64,000 nucleotides of DNA. Source: Cololabis saira (Eukaryota; Chordata; Actinopteri; Beloniformes; Belonidae). The translations under genes and the position numbers were made by a program. Every line of letters starts with the position of its first letter. The first letter of the stretch is position 1. Where the stretch lies: assembly GCF_033807715.1 (NCBI RefSeq), contig NC_084606.1, forward strand, positions 38,363,901 to 38,427,900. Direction: 5' to 3'. The notes under the pieces were generated by a model, which saw nothing but the letters and a program-made list of their open reading frames with translations, was not told where the DNA came from and searched no databases. Shown piece by piece: positions 1-10,646 of this stretch.

Positions 1-1318
1 CACTTCCACTTCCTTCACTTAAATCAATCAAAAACCCAGTGGTTAAACATTCTCTTAGAATTTGGGCCCAATTTAGGAAGTTTTTTGGTTTTCACAGCTT
101 CTCTCTTCTTAGCCCCATTGCATCAAATCACTCTTTCAAACCATCCCTTGAGGACCCCACCTTCCAGGAATGGCACAGGAGGGGTATGATTCGTTTTAAA
201 GATATGTTCATAGACGGCACCGTGGCATCTTTTGAGCAGTTAAGTAGTAAATTCAGCCTTCCAAAATCACATTTCTTTAGGTATCTTCAGGCTAGACATT
301 TTGTTCTTTCCCAGACACCCAGCCCTGGTGCATCGATAGGCTTGACCACAGTTGACAAAGTTCTTGCCACAGACCCATTCAAAAAGGGGCTCATTTCGTC
401 TTTCTATGGCATGTTGCTGGATCTTAAGAGTGCCCCTACAGATAAACTCAAAGCAGCATGGGAGCAGGACTTAGGGCTTCCCTTATCAGAGGATACCTGG
501 GAGTCCATACTCAAACTGGTTAATACAACCTCCCTGTGCGCACGTCACTGCTTAATTCAGTTTAAAGTGGTACACAGGGCTCATATTTCCAAAGCAAAGC
601 TATCCTCCATGTACCCAGATATTAGTCCATACTGTGTAAGATGTAAAGTAGCCGAAGCCTCTCTCATCCACATGTACTGGTCCTGCCCATGTCTAAATAA
701 GTACTGGATGGAAGTATTTCATACTCTCTCTCTGGTGCTTAAAATCAGATTAGAACCAAACCCACTGACTGCCCTGTTTGGGGTCATGGAGGGAGGAAGG
801 AAGTTAACCACTGCACAGGGGCACACTTTGTCTTTTGCCTCCCTTTTGGCTCGTCGGGCAATTCTGTTCAGGTGGAAGGATCCCTTCCCTCCTACTCGTG
901 CACAATGGCTGGAAGACATCATGTCCTGCTTAAAACTGGAGAAAATTAGATACTCGCTTCAGAAATCAAATAAGTTCCAGAAAGTGTGGGGACCTTTTCT
1001 AGAAGCATTCCAGACCCTGTGAACTATACTTCATATTTCTTTTGTATTCCTAGTGCAGGCTTTTGATGATAGAGTGACCTCATATTGTGATTAGTAATCT
1101 GGCAGTGACAGGGGAGGGATTAGTTTGGTCTGTAGTTTGTTTTTGTTACTATTTTATATTTTTTCATACTGTTTAATTGTTTTTTATATTTTGTACACTG
1201 GTGTATGCTATGATTAACATGCCCATGCCTACTCAAAATATTTGTAATCGACATGCAGCATTTCACCTTTTTTTACTCTGTGAAAATTCCAATAAAAAGA
1301 TCTTGAATTAAAACAACA
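1..1318 (+). mobile_element. 3' end of a fish L1-type LINE
   Basis: The element runs off the left window edge. It consists of the end of ORF2, then a 3' UTR of about 300 bases with an AATAAA signal near 1291 and an A-rich tail (AAAACAACAACAAAA). An A-rich tail after a polyadenylation signal is typical of L1 rather than of L2 or RTE elements. The 5' part is not visible, so its length and any 5' truncation are unknown. Confidence 0.8.
3..1022 (+). CDS. L1 ORF2 protein, C-terminal part (partial)
   Basis: The frame is open from the window edge to the stop at 1020-1022, so the true start lies outside; the GTG at 39 is not a real start. The upstream residues (LPLPSLKSIKNPVVKHSLRI) and the C-terminal cysteine/histidine motif, CVRC followed by H and SCPC (bases about 633-690), match the region after the reverse transcriptase of fish L1 ORF2. 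This part is thought to bind RNA. The reverse transcriptase and endonuclease domains are not in the window. There is no frameshift in these 340 codons, so the copy may be fairly young. Whether it is full-length cannot be judged. Confidence 0.8.
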   Translation, partial: LPLPSLKSIKNPVVKHSLRIWAQFRKFFGFHSFSLLSPIASNHSFKPSLEDPTFQEWHRRGMIRFKDMFIDGTVASFEQLSSKFSLPKSHFFRYLQARHFVLSQTPSPGASIGLTTVDKVLATDPFKKGLISSFYGMLLDLKSAPTDKLKAAWEQDLGLPLSEDTWESILKLVNTTSLCARHCLIQFKVVHRAHISKAKLSSMYPDISPYCVRCKVAEASLIHMYWSCPCLNKYWMEVFHTLSLVLKIRLEPNPLTALFGVMEGGRKLTTAQGHTLSFASLLARRAILFRWKDPFPPTRAQWLEDIMSCLKLEKIRYSLQKSNKFQKVWGPFLEAFQTL

Positions 1319-1648
1319 ACAAAATTCCAAATAACTAGTATTTTTTATAAAATTCAAGTGAGTCCATATGTGGGACAAGTAGTTCATATATATGTTATTT
1401 TTTTTTTATCCATTTAACCCTTTTTTGAATTGAAAAAAAGTCTGTTTTTCAGAAAATATAGGCGTCACGTCATTGACCCACATACGAAATGATGAAAACA
1501 AGAGTAATCACAAAACAAGAGTAATGTATTTGAAAATGGACTGAGGGAAGAAACTAGCAACGCAAGCCAAAAGTTTGCTACTGTCCTCACAATGACGTCA
1601 ACCTATAGTGTCCAATTCCAGTCCTGCAGGGGGCGCTATCCTGCATGT
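1319..1648. other. AT-rich stretch, nothing recognised
   Basis: Low-complexity AT-rich DNA with several A and T runs. I see no convincing coding frame or repeat boundary. Confidence 0.4.
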
Positions 1649-1714
1649 TTAAAGCCTAATTTATGGTTCTGCGTTAAACCAACGCAGAGCCTACGCCGTT
1701 GCCGTGACACCGTC
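1649..1714 (+). repeat. Half copy of family P (CG-rich palindrome)
   Basis: The segment carries the left arm CTAATTTATGGTTCTGCG followed by ACGCAGAGCCTACGCCGT. The mirror-image right arm seen in the full copies at 37351-37517 and 60230-60371 is missing, so this is a one-armed relic. Confidence 0.7.
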
Positions 1715-2105
1715 GTGAACCCTTCAGACTTCTCCGTCACTCCATTTCTCTGCGGTGCAGTACCCCCCAATGACACACTGACAAGCGTCTTTGAGCCATC
1801 TTTCACTTGTCCACACATAGTAATTGAGTTGTAGCTACATTTTAAGGGATTATTTTTGAATTGAGTATACTAGAAAATTTCAGGAAATGTTGATATGGGC
1901 ATGCCCTACTGCCCATTCATCCCCTCTTGCTGCTTTGGTTTGGGGCTGTAGTGGTTGTGTTCGGGGTGGTTCTATCTCAGTTTGAGGGGTTGACGGTTGC
2001 ATTTCATTCATTCCTGTGCTCCCCACAGGGGGTGTGGTTTGGGGTTGTTAATAAACCTTTGGGGATGGGGCCATTTGGCATGGATTTTGACATAAGATTT
2101 CCTTA
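1715..2105. other. No feature recognised
   Basis: Mixed sequence with a G/T-rich part around 1930-2060. No splice-flanked frame, RNA gene or repeat end could be supported. Confidence 0.35.
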
Positions 2106-2535
2106 AATTCAGCTTCATGAAATGTGAATATGTTAAAGTCCACAGCGTGCCGAGTCTGGGAACATTCGTACGATGTCTCTACGATAACCTGTTGCCTAGC
2201 AACAAGCGTCCAAAGTCAAATGGAAATTTAACAAAAAGTGAAAGGTAAATATCGCAAAAACTGTAATAATTGGCATAATGAGGTTGTATGGTCCGTTAGT
2301 GCCAATCGGGCCGAGTGTTTGAAAGTTTGAACGATGTCTCTACGAAAAAGTTCGGCCGAGAAATAAGCCTCCGAATTTTCACCTTTTTTTTTGCTTTTTG
2401 GCATCTAGCGTTGCCACAGTAACACTTTTGACTGGGAAAAGTAATGCCTATCGAGGCACGATGGAGACGCATCCAACGATGTATGCCATGCATGGGTGCA
2501 CGTTGCGGTTCGGGCCGTATTAACGGACGAAAAAA
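2106..2535 (+). repeat. Diverged internal segment of family H (Helitron-like)
   Basis: The part from about 2395 to 2530 (GGCATCTAGCGTTGCCAC, AGTAATGC, GGAGACGCA, GGTGCACGTTGCGGTTCGGG) matches the internal part of the family H copies at 45751-46692 and 56034-57909. The element ends are not recognisable and the sequence differs more than among the other copies, so this appears to be an old fragment. Two partly similar blocks containing CGATGTCTCTACG (near 2172 and 2330) lie in tandem. Confidence 0.55.
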
Positions 2536-3404
2536 GAATGCGGAATAATAATAATAAGGAAGAAAAGGGAAACCTTTTCTGTATACTAATATATCGCCTT
2601 CATTTTTCAGGTTTTTCCGGCCGTGTTTTATTTTTTAGGGATTTATTTTTTCCCACATCAGAGCGGGGTCATGCTGTACACCCGCTGGTGCGCAGTGGGA
2701 CTTTTGCAACTTTAGCTTGTTAGCAAAATGCTAGCAACATTGCCCTTTGGGCCATTCTGGACGATTGTAATATGGTTATGCCACTACTTGGCATGCCCAT
2801 AAATATACAAAGAAGTCAGTGATGTTACAGCTAAGATCATACTAGCCTTCATTACCAAGCTCTGGCGTAACTTGTGTTGTTTCAGTAGCGCGGACAAACC
2901 GGCTCTCTCAACAGAGCGTGTCAGGTTTAGCTCATCATTTCAATTCCAAATTGTCTGCACCAGAAAAAGTTGTCAGACTTTACTGAGGCAAAAGCTCGGA
3001 AACGACACTGGGATAGTCACCCGTCACATTTTCTTTTCTTCATTTTCTTATGCATGTAATTATGTAAATGCATACAACCGCTGGAGCTCAACGTGTCAGG
3101 CTGCGGCACATGATTATTGTCATTTTTCTTGTTGATTGACTCAGATATCAGGAAATAATCTCTAAACCCAGATAAGCTCCTTCATATTTTTTTTTTCTCA
3201 ATAAAATGATGAAACAAACCCTGATGAAAGAAATCCCATCAAATTATCACATTTAAAAAGGTAGAACTGTGAAATCTGGTGTCTTTATATGAAATAAATG
3301 ACGAGGACAGCAGACAAAGTGGCTTTGGTTGGAGATATGAGAGGAAACATTGCAGAATCACAATCAGGATAGGATTTATTTATCCTTTTCAAGAAATTGT
3401 TGTA
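2536..3404. other. No gene recognised
   Basis: The ORFs here (for example 2872-3135) are short, begin without start context and have no neighbours that would support them. The region looks like old, unassigned intergenic DNA. Confidence 0.35.
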
Positions 3405-3550
3405 ATCCAGGGCTCAAATTTCAGGGTTCATACAGGGGCTTGAAATCCTTGAAAGTGCTTGAATTTCAATGTTGTGTTTTCAAGGCCTGAAAAGTGCTTG
3501 CATTTTAGTTTAATTGCTTGAAAGTGCTTGAAATTATAACTCTGCTACTT
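3405..3550. repeat. Short dispersed repeat with internal CTTGAAAGTGCTTGAA motifs
   Basis: The motif CTTGAAAGTGCTTGAA or close variants occurs several times within 130 bases (near 3450, 3485 and 3520). I remember such sequence as common in fish genomes, but I cannot name a family and see no clear ends. Confidence 0.4.
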
Positions 3551-3691
3551 TCACAAAATTGGGATCAGACTGTATAGTTTAGTTATTACAAGGAGAAATA
3601 AAATCAGTAAGATGAAACATAACTAGATGTTTACAGTATGATACAGTGTACATAATTGTGATAAAAAGCGGAAACAATAATTATGAGTATA

Positions 3692-4061
3692 CAGGACTGT
3701 CTCAGAAAATTAGAATATTGTGATAAAGTCCTTTATTTTCTGTAATGCAAAAATGTCATACATTCTGGATTCATTACAAATCAACTGAAATATTGCAAGC
3801 CTTTTATTATCTTAATATTGCTGATCATGGCTTACATCTTAAGAAAACTCAAATATCCTATCTCAAAAAATTTGAGGGAATTCTGGGAATCTTAATCTTA
3901 AACTGTAAACCATAATCAGCAATATTAAAATAATAAAAGGATTGCAATATTTCAGTTGATTTTTTAATGAATCCAGAATGTATGACATTTTTGTTTTTTT
4001 AATTGCATTACAGAAAATAAAGAACTTTATCACAATATTCTAATTTTCTGAGATAGTCTTG
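3692..4061. mobile_element. Tc1/mariner-type MITE
   Basis: A 370-bp near-perfect palindrome. The left end CAGGACTGTCTCAGAAAATT and the inverse of the right end CAAGACTATCTCAGAAAATT are long terminal inverted repeats, and a TA dinucleotide flanks each side (3690-3691 and 4062-4063), as expected from Tc1/mariner insertion. There is no transposase frame, so movement would need a transposase supplied elsewhere. The same family recurs as a half copy at 17097-17318. Confidence 0.85.
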
Positions 4062-4063
4062 TA

Positions 4064-4651
4064 ATATACCATTTTTCCCTATTTTATTTGTTTCTCACAC
4101 TCCTCGTTAACCCATTTCCTCTTCCACATACCTGTTTATAAATCATTTTTTGTATTTCTTACATCTTTATTACATGACATTTCATAATACACGTCCTTAT
4201 GCCTTCCAAAGGATTTTTATTTAGTGCATCTGAGAGCTGAAATGAAACCTCTGAAAACTCCAGTTCCTGTTAGTTTACTTCTAATGAAATATGGTGATGT
4301 CCTGCTTCTATCTGTGATTGAATACATGCCCTGGCTGTGGCGACGTGTATGAATCTCTCTCTTTGAAATTAAACATGCAGAGAAGTGCTTTTGTCAATTT
4401 GAAGTGAGCTCATGATTCATTCTCGGTAATCTATTCATCCTGTAGAGGGTTTATTCTGCAGAACTCCGCTGTTTCATCCACTCAAACCAGCCCAGTTAAA
4501 CAAAATATAAAATGAGGGCCTTGAGAAAAGTTATGGTTTCCAAATGGCTGTGTTATTATTTATTTTCCCGTCATAATTAGCTTTTCAGAAGACTGAACTA
4601 GATGTATCACCAGGGGCCAGCTCAGGGGTTTTATGAGGGAACCAGAGAGGA
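4064..4651. other. No gene recognised
   Basis: AT-rich sequence without a supported coding frame or repeat boundary. Confidence 0.35.
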
Positions 4652-4791
4652 AATTCAATTCAATTCAATTCAATTTTATTTGTATAGCGTCTAATACGAC
4701 AGATGTTGTCTCTAGAAGCTTTCCAAAGACCCAGAACATAAACCCCGAGTACTTATTACATAAACAATGGCAGATAAAAACTCCCCTAGTG

Positions 4792-5195
4792 GACCGCAGG
4801 CAGGTGGAAGCAGCAGCGGGATGACCAGAGGGGAGTGGGGGACCGCAGGCAGGTGGAAGCAGCAGAGGGATGACCAGAGGGGGGGGGGCGGCACAGGCAG
4901 GTGGAAGCAGCAGCCGGATGACCAGAGGGGGGGACCGCAGGCAGGTGGAAGCAGCAACACGATGACCAGAGGGGGGTGGGGGACCGCAGGCAGGTGGAAG
5001 CAGCAACGGGATGACCAGAAGGGGGGGGGCGGGGGGGACCGCAGGCAGGTGGAAGCACCAACGGGATGACCAGAAGGGGGGGGCGGGGGGGACCGCAGGC
5101 AGGTGGAAGCAGCAACGGGATGACCGGGGGGGGAGGGCGGGGGGGACCGCAGGCAGGTGGAAGCAGCAACGGGATGACTGGGGGTGGGGGGTGGG
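4792..5195 (-). repeat. VNTR in family V copy A (8 units)
   Basis: Eight units, 41-58 bp long, each contain CAGGCAGGTGGAAGCA and GGGATGACC and differ mainly in the length of a G-run spacer. The array lies where copies C and D have only one unit, so it expanded after or during spread of the family. Confidence 0.9.
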
Positions 5196-5506
5196 GGGTA
5201 CCCGGACCGCGGGCCAGAACGCAGCTCCCGAGGCTCTGGCCTGCAAACATGCGCAAAGAGAAAAAAGGGGAGCCAGCACAAGAAACTACAGGATCGATGG
5301 ACAAAAACGATAGCTATGAGATATTTATAATAAATAAAAATGGAAATGGAGAAGAGAGGAAGGGAAGAGGAGAGGAGAAGAAGGGTGAGAGGCACCGCCC
5401 AGTGGATCATGTCGGTGCCCCCCTGCATCTACCACCAAGCTATATTTGAGACTAACTATTATAGTCTTGTTCTATAGCTGCAACTATGACTACTGACTCT
5501 AACACA

Positions 5507-5520
5507 CTAGAGTTTACACT
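5507..5520. repeat. Target-site duplication of Rex3 (left)
   Basis: CTAGAGTTTACACT here is repeated exactly at 7829-7842 on the other side of the Rex3 element. A 14-bp duplication fits a LINE insertion. Confidence 0.9.
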
Positions 5521-7828
5521 ATCCATCCATCCATCCATCGTCCGCCGCTTATCCGTTCCCGGGTTGCGGGGGCAGCAGCCTCAGCAAAGATGCCCAGACT
5601 TCCTTCACCCCAGACACTTCCTCCAGCTCCTCCGAGGGGAGTCCGAGGCGTTCCCAGGGCAGCCGAGAGACATAGTCTCTCCAGCGTGTCTTGGGTCTTC
5701 CCCGGGGTCTCCTCCCGGTGGGACATGCCTGGAACACCTCCCTAGGGAGGCGTCCAGGAGGCATCCGGTACAGATGCCCAAGCCACCTCAGCTGACTCCT
5801 CTCAATGTGAAGGAGCAGCGGCTCGACTCCGAGCTCCTCCCGGGTGACCAAACTCCTCACCCTATCTCTATCTCTATCTCTCCATCCACCCTCGTCTCGG
5901 GCGCTTGTATCCGCGATCTTGTCCTTTCGGTCACTACCCAAAGTTCGTGACCATAGGTGAGGGTAGGTGCGTAGATTGACCGGTAAATCGAGAGCTTCGC
6001 CTTTCGACTCAGCTCCCTCTTCGGTCCGGTACATCGACCGCATAACTGCGGACGCTGCACCGATCCGTCTGTCAATCTCACGCTCCATTGTTCCCTCACT
6101 CGTGAACAAGATCCCGAGATACTTGAACTCCTCCACCTGAGGCAGGACTTCTCCACCCATCCGGAGAAGGCACGCCACCCTTTCCCGATGGAGAACCATG
6201 GCCTCGGTTTTGGAGGTGCTGATTCTCATCCCTGCCGCGTCGCACTCGGCCGCAAACCGCCCCAGTACATGCTGAAGGTCCCGGTCCGATGAAGCCAACA
6301 GGATAACATCATCTGCGAAAAGCAGAGATGAAATCCTGAGGTTCCCAAACCGGAACCCCTCAGGCCCCTGCCTGCGCCTAGAAATCCTGTCCATAAAAAT
6401 TATAAACAGGACCGGTGACAAAGGGCAGCCCTGCCCGGAGTCCAACATGCACCGGGAACAAGTCTGACTTACTGCCGGCAATGCGAACCAGACTCCTACT
6501 CCGATCATACAGAGACCGGACAGCCCTTAATAGAGGGCCCCGGACTCCATACTCACTGAGCACCCTCCACAGAATGACACGAGGGACACGGTCAAATGCC
6601 TTCTCCAGATCCACAAAACACATGTAGACTGGTTGGGCAAATTCCCATGAACCCTCGAGCACCCTGCGGAGGGTGTAGAGCTGGTCCAGTATTCCACGAC
6701 CGGGACGAAAACCGCATTGTTCCTCCTGAATCCGAGGTTCAACTATCGGCCGTATTCTCCTCTCCAGTACCCTGGCGTAGATTTTCCCGGGGAGGCTGAG
6801 AAGTGTGATCCCCCTGTAGTTGGAACACACTCTCCGGTCCCCCTTTTTAAAGAGAGGGACCACCACCCCGGTTTGCCACTCCAGCGGTACTGTCCCCTTC
6901 CTCCATGCGATGTCGCAGAGGTGTGTCAACATAGACAGCCCTACGACATCCAGAGACTTGAGGTACTCAGGGCGAATCTCATCCACCCCCGGTGCCCTGC
7001 CACCGAGGAGCTTACGAACCACCTCGGTGACCTCGGCTTGGGTGATGGATGAGTACGCCTCCGAGCCCCAACTCTCTGCTTCCTCAATGGAAGGCATGTC
7101 AGTCGGGTTGAGGAGATCCTCGAAGTATTCCTTCCACCGTCCGACGATGTCCCCAGTCGAGGTCAACAGCTCCCCACCCGCACCATAAGCGGTGCCAGCA
7201 GAGTACTGCTTTCCCCTTCTGAGGTGCCGAACGGTCCTCCAGAATTTCTTCGAGGCCGACCGAAAGTCTTCCTCCATGGCCTCCCCGAACTCCTCCCAGA
7301 CCCGAGTTTTTGCCTCCAGGACACCCCGAGCCGCGGCTCGCTTGGTCTGCCGGTACCCATCTACTGCGTCAGGAGTCCCGCAGGCCAACATAGCCCGGTA
7401 GGACTCCTTCTTCAGTCTGACGGCATCCTGTACTTCCGGTGTCCACCACCGTGTCCTAGGATTGCCGCCACGACAGGCACCGGAGACCTTGCGACCACAA
7501 CTTCGAGCCGCCGCGTCGACAATGGAGGCAGAGAACATGGTCCACTCGGACTCAATGTCCCCCGCCTCCCCCGGGATCTGAGAGAAGCTCTCCCGGAGGT
7601 GAGAGTTGAAGATGTCCCTGACAGAGGGCTCGGCCAGACGTTCCCAACAGACCCTCACAATCCGTTTGGGTCTGCCCGGACTGTCCAACCTCCTCCTCCG
7701 CCAGCGCATCCAACTCACCACCAGGTGGTGATCAGTTGACAGCTCAGCCCCTCTCTTCACCCGAGTGTCCAAGACATGCGGCCGAAGGTCAGATGAAACG
7801 ACAACAAAGTCGATCATTGACCTCCGGC
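5521..7828 (-). mobile_element. Rex3 (RTE-clade) retrotransposon, 5'-truncated
   Basis: On the minus strand the element runs from within the endonuclease to a very short 3' UTR ending in GATG repeats (ATCC repeats at 5521-5539 on the plus strand). Both features are known for Rex3. The bases from 6412 match the standard Rex3 PCR primer as I remember it (GGTGAYAAAGGGCAGCCCTG), and the partner primer site near 6860-6880 matches with one difference. An exact 14-bp target duplication flanks it (5507-5520 and 7829-7842). The copy is 5'-truncated, so it cannot be autonomous. Confidence 0.92.
5549..7817 (-). pseudogene. Rex3 endonuclease/reverse transcriptase ORF, broken
   Basis: From the N-terminal side the frame shows the end of the endonuclease (LSTDHHLVVSWMRW). 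The reverse transcriptase blocks follow: GVDEIRPEYLK, NYRGITLLSLPGKIY, EEQCGFRPGRGILDQ, FVDLEKAFDRVPR, then in a second frame GCPLSPVLF and the catalytic LLFADDVILL, and then KYLG. The C-terminal part includes RPRGRPKTRWRDYVSRLPWE. The reading frame shifts near 6440, between VHVGL and GCPLSP, and again between about 6030 and 5870, where the expected KLSIYRSIYAPTLTYGHELW lies in another frame. A CTATCT microsatellite at about 5862-5880 adds extra residues. With the N-terminus missing and several shifts this copy is inactive. Confidence 0.88.
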
Positions 7829-7842
7829 CTAGAGTTTACACT
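7829..7842. repeat. Target-site duplication of Rex3 (right)
   Basis: Exact 14-bp repeat of 5507-5520. The host sequence continues directly into the 22-bp array of family V. Confidence 0.9.
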
Positions 7843-7960
7843 AACTAGAGATTTACCAATACCAGCTAGAGGTTTACTAAACACTAACTAGAGGTTTACT
7901 AAACACTAACTAGAGGTTTACTAACACTAACTAGAGGTTTACTAAACACTATAGGCTTTA
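7843..7960. repeat. 22-bp minisatellite AACTAGAGGTTTACTAAACACT
   Basis: About five units of a 22-bp repeat with core CTAGAGGTTTACTAAACACT lie just downstream of the family V stop codon, in its 3' UTR. Rex3 inserted into the edge of this array. Confidence 0.85.
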
Positions 7961-8055
7961 CTAAACAGAAAGGTTTTAAGTTTAGTTTTAAAGGTGGAGG
8001 TGGTGTCAGCCTCCTTAACCCAGATTGGAAGTTGGTTCCATAGTAACAGTGCCTG
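7942..8055 (-). pseudogene. C-terminus of the family V LINE ORF
   Basis: The minus strand reads LWNQLPIWVKEADTT then STFKTKLKTFLFSKAYSV and a stop at 7944-7942. The pattern W-N-x-LP then F-K-x-x-LKTFLF is the usual end of L2/Rex1-type LINE ORFs. Only about 35 codons remain, because the copy is truncated at the 5' side near 8063. This fragment shows that the VNTR-bearing repeats are LINE 3' UTRs. Confidence 0.75.
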
Positions 8056-8065
8056 ATAGCATCAC

Positions 8066-8576
8066 TGTTGCCTTCATCAAGAAGATCAATAATTGCATTA
8101 ATTGCACTTTTTTGTTGTTGTAAAGCAACAGTGTCGTGTGCTCAGCTCCAGGGATGTACAGTCGTGTCTCGATCAGTTAGCTCAGCATGTTCAAACTTCA
8201 TCACGGCATTAATCTCCTCTCTTTGTGTCCTCAGGGCTGCGCGGAGGAAAGACAGCGACGGCGCGGTGGCTTTCTCAAGGCCGGACCAAGAGGGAGGCGG
8301 AGACCACACCAAAGGTCAGATTATACCTCATCTTTTAATGATTGCTGACTTTGGCCAGTGTTTTCATTGTTCACGGAGATATATGTGGTTGGTAACAAGA
8401 CTAAAAATCTTCTCTCTAATGTGCAGTTTAATGTGTGACACAACCAAGGGGCAACATCCAGTTTTCTGGGTTAAGTTCTAATAGGAAGTTGGAAAAATTT
8501 CAGTTCCTTTCAAGGTTTGGGGTTGACTCTCATGTTAAAATGTCTAAATTTGTAAAAATAATAAACATATTTAATA
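8066..8576. other. Region without recognised repeats, holding one candidate exon
   Basis: Between two family V copies lies about 500 bases with no transposon signature that I recognise. It contains the splice-flanked stretch 8235-8314 described separately. Confidence 0.4.
8235..8314 (+). CDS. Candidate internal exon of an unidentified host gene (80 bp)
   Basis: A pyrimidine-rich tract followed by CAG (TCTTTGTGTCCTCAG, ending at 8234) precedes a CpG-rich 80-base block that ends AAAG before GTCAGA. The block stands out in base composition from the AT-rich flanks. All three forward frames are open, giving for example AARRKDSDGAVAFSRPDQ or LRGGKTATARWLSQGRTK, so the frame is not decided. No known domain was recognised. 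A chance CG-rich block with splice-like edges cannot be excluded. Confidence 0.3.
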
Positions 8577-8709
8577 GGGATGCTGCGATCTGATCCCGCG
8601 GATGGAAAATATGCTGCGATCCAGCCAAAAAACACGGATCGGATCGGATTGCAGTGCAGGGGAAAACTCTGATACTAGCACTAGCACTGCGATACTAGCA
8701 CTCCATTCA
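8577..8709. repeat. Fragment of a hAT-like repeat start
   Basis: AGGGATGCTGCGATCTGATC and the following CGGATCGGATCGGATT resemble the common fish hAT end TAGGGATGCACCGATC. The rest appears to be cut off by family V copy B. Confidence 0.4.
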
Positions 8710-10012
8710 AAAATTCAATTCAATTCAATTCAATTTTATTTATATAGCGTCTAATACAACAAAAGTTGTCTCTAGATGCTTTCCAGAGACCCAGAACATA
8801 AACCCTCCAGCAATTATTACATAAACAATGGCAGGTAAAAACTCCCATAGTGGGAGAAAAGGCTTAAGCCAAACAGTGGCAAGAAAAACTCCCCTTTAGG
8901 AGGAAGAAACCTGGACCAGGACCAGGATCATAAGGGGGGACCCTCCTGCCGAGGGCCAGACTGGGGGGTCGGGGACGTCAGCAGCACAGCAGGCAGGTGG
9001 AAGCAGCAACGGGATGACCAGAGGGGGGGGGGACCTCAGGCAGGTGGAGGAAGCAGCAGCGGGATAACCGGGGGTGGGGACAGCAGGCAGGTGGAAGCAG
9101 CAATGGGATGACCGGGGGTGAGGGCCGCAGGCAGGTGGAAGCAGCAGCGGGATGACCGGGGGTGGGGACCGCAGGCAGGTGGAAGCAGCAACGGGATGAC
9201 CGGGGGTGGGGACCGCAGGCAGGTGGAAGCAGCAACGGGATGACCGGGGGGGGGGGGGGGACCGCAGGCAGGTGGAAGCAGCAACGGGATGACCGGGGGT
9301 GGGGACTGCAGGCAGGTGGAAGCAGCTGCGGGATGACCAGGGGTGGGGACCGCAGGCAGGTGGAAGCAGCAACGGGATGACCAGGGGTGAGGGCCGCAGG
9401 CAGGTGGAAGCAGCAGCGGGATGACCGGGGGTGGGGACCGCAGGCAGGTGGAAGCAGCAACGGGATGACCGGGGGTGGGGACTGCAGGCAGGTGGAAGCA
9501 GCAACGGGATGACCAGGGGTGAGGACCGCAGGCAGGTGGAAGCAGCAACGGGATGACCAGGGGTGGGGACAGCAGGCAGGTGGAAGCAGCAACGGGATGA
9601 CCGGAGGTGGGGACTGCAGGCAGGTGGAAGCAGCAGCGGGATGACCAGGGGTGGGGACCGCAGGCCAGCACGCAGCTCCCGAAGCTCCGGCCCAATCAGC
9701 AAGTCCCAGGTTGGGGTTCAGGGTCGGGGAAAGGTTGAGAAGGGGCAGGGCCAGGGAGAGGAGTCTTGACGGACAAATCTCTCCCCTGCCTGCCCGGGCC
9801 GTTACCCTGCCCCTCTCACTCCCACGCTGCAGGATCCGGTGTTGTGCATTCAGAGATGCTCTTCACCACCGGCAGAGGATGCTGCACCATGTACAGAAGA
9901 GAAAAAAGAAAAGAAAAGGGGGCCAGCACAAGAAACTACAGGAACGATGGACAAAAATGATGGCTATGAGATACTTATAATAAATAAAAATGGAAATGGA
10001 GAAGAGAGGAAG
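8710..10012 (-). mobile_element. Family V LINE copy B, 5'-truncated, large VNTR
   Basis: The tail (AATTCAATT repeats and ATTTATATAGCGTCTAATAC) starts at about 8710 on the plus strand. It is followed by the conserved 3' UTR blocks AACTCCCCTTTAGGAGGAAG and GACCCTCCTGCCGAGGGCC, then a 15-unit VNTR, and then sequence shared with copies A and E (CCAGCACAAGAAACTAC). The copy stops at GAGAGGAAGGG near 10012, so it holds only 3' UTR and no coding sequence. No target duplication was found. Confidence 0.85.
8985..9665 (-). repeat. VNTR in family V copy B (15 units)
   Basis: Fifteen units of about 44-46 bp contain CAGGCAGGTGGAAGCAGC and GGGATGACC. Copies C and D contain one unit in this position. All ORFs called across it on either strand are repeat artefacts. 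Confidence 0.92.
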
Positions 10013-10646
10013 GGTCATGTGTTACTTACCATCTGGCTTTTATGGGACATTCACTCCCAGAGTTGTGGCCTGTTTTACAACATTTGCCAGTTGAGTAGAC
10101 GACTTGCAAAAGTGACTCACTATTCCATCTAAGCCGGGCTCCTTTGAACAGAGAAACAGTGAGAACACGGTTGAAAGAGGAGCTATTGTACTGTATGCCG
10201 ATGCATTTCCAATCAAAGCATTTCAGAGAAATTAAATGAAGGGAAACTGTCCTCTTTTGAAAAAGGGGCAGGATATGTGTACTTTAAGCACTACAGTCAG
10301 CCTGAAAGATCAAGCAGAAATCAATAATGTGCTGCCAGCTTTGTGCTCCAGCCCTGCGAGGGAACAGATCCAAAGCAAACACTTGGCAGCTCAGAGCTAG
10401 GGGTAGGAACTTATCTGGAGGAAGAGAACTCTAGTTTCTATCAGATGTTGGAGCTCATGGACCATGGCTGTCACTCAGTCACAAGTATGACATTTCTACT
10501 AATATTTGTAATCACTGTGATTAGTGTCATCATTGGATTTTGCTCATTTTATGCCACTTTTAAAAGCCCATGAGTACAGTCGATCACACAACAGCTCTTT
10601 CCCATTTTAGATGCTTTCGAATTGCTCACACTGGAAGTTTACGCTG
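10013..10646. other. No gene recognised
   Basis: About 630 bases of apparently unique sequence. The 76-codon ORF at 10343-10573 ends in a hydrophobic run but has no supporting context. It is not called. Confidence 0.35.

Larger units (their letters stand above)
4652..8063 (-). mobile_element. Family V LINE copy A, 5'-truncated, split by Rex3
   Basis: Read on the minus strand, the copy begins with the last codons of a LINE ORF (about 8055-7942) and continues through a 3' UTR with a 22-bp tandem repeat (7843-7960) and a VNTR (about 4792-5195). It ends in the conserved tail CGCTATATAAATAAAATTGA followed by TTGAA repeats (4652-4670). The same 3' UTR ends the element at 17319-17948, which still has an endonuclease domain, so this is a LINE and not a free-standing SINE. 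Rex3 (5521-7828) interrupts it. Compared with copy B it lacks about 200 bases next to the VNTR. No target duplication was seen. Confidence 0.8.

Noticed and set aside
5549..7817. Rex3 as an active element
   Set aside because: The 5' end is missing and there are several frameshifts.
8896..9702. Long minus-strand frames (up to 268 codons) of HLPAV/ASTCL repeats, and similar at 4665-5428
   Set aside because: They are translations of the family V VNTR. All frames stay open because the unit lacks stop codons. No protein evidence.
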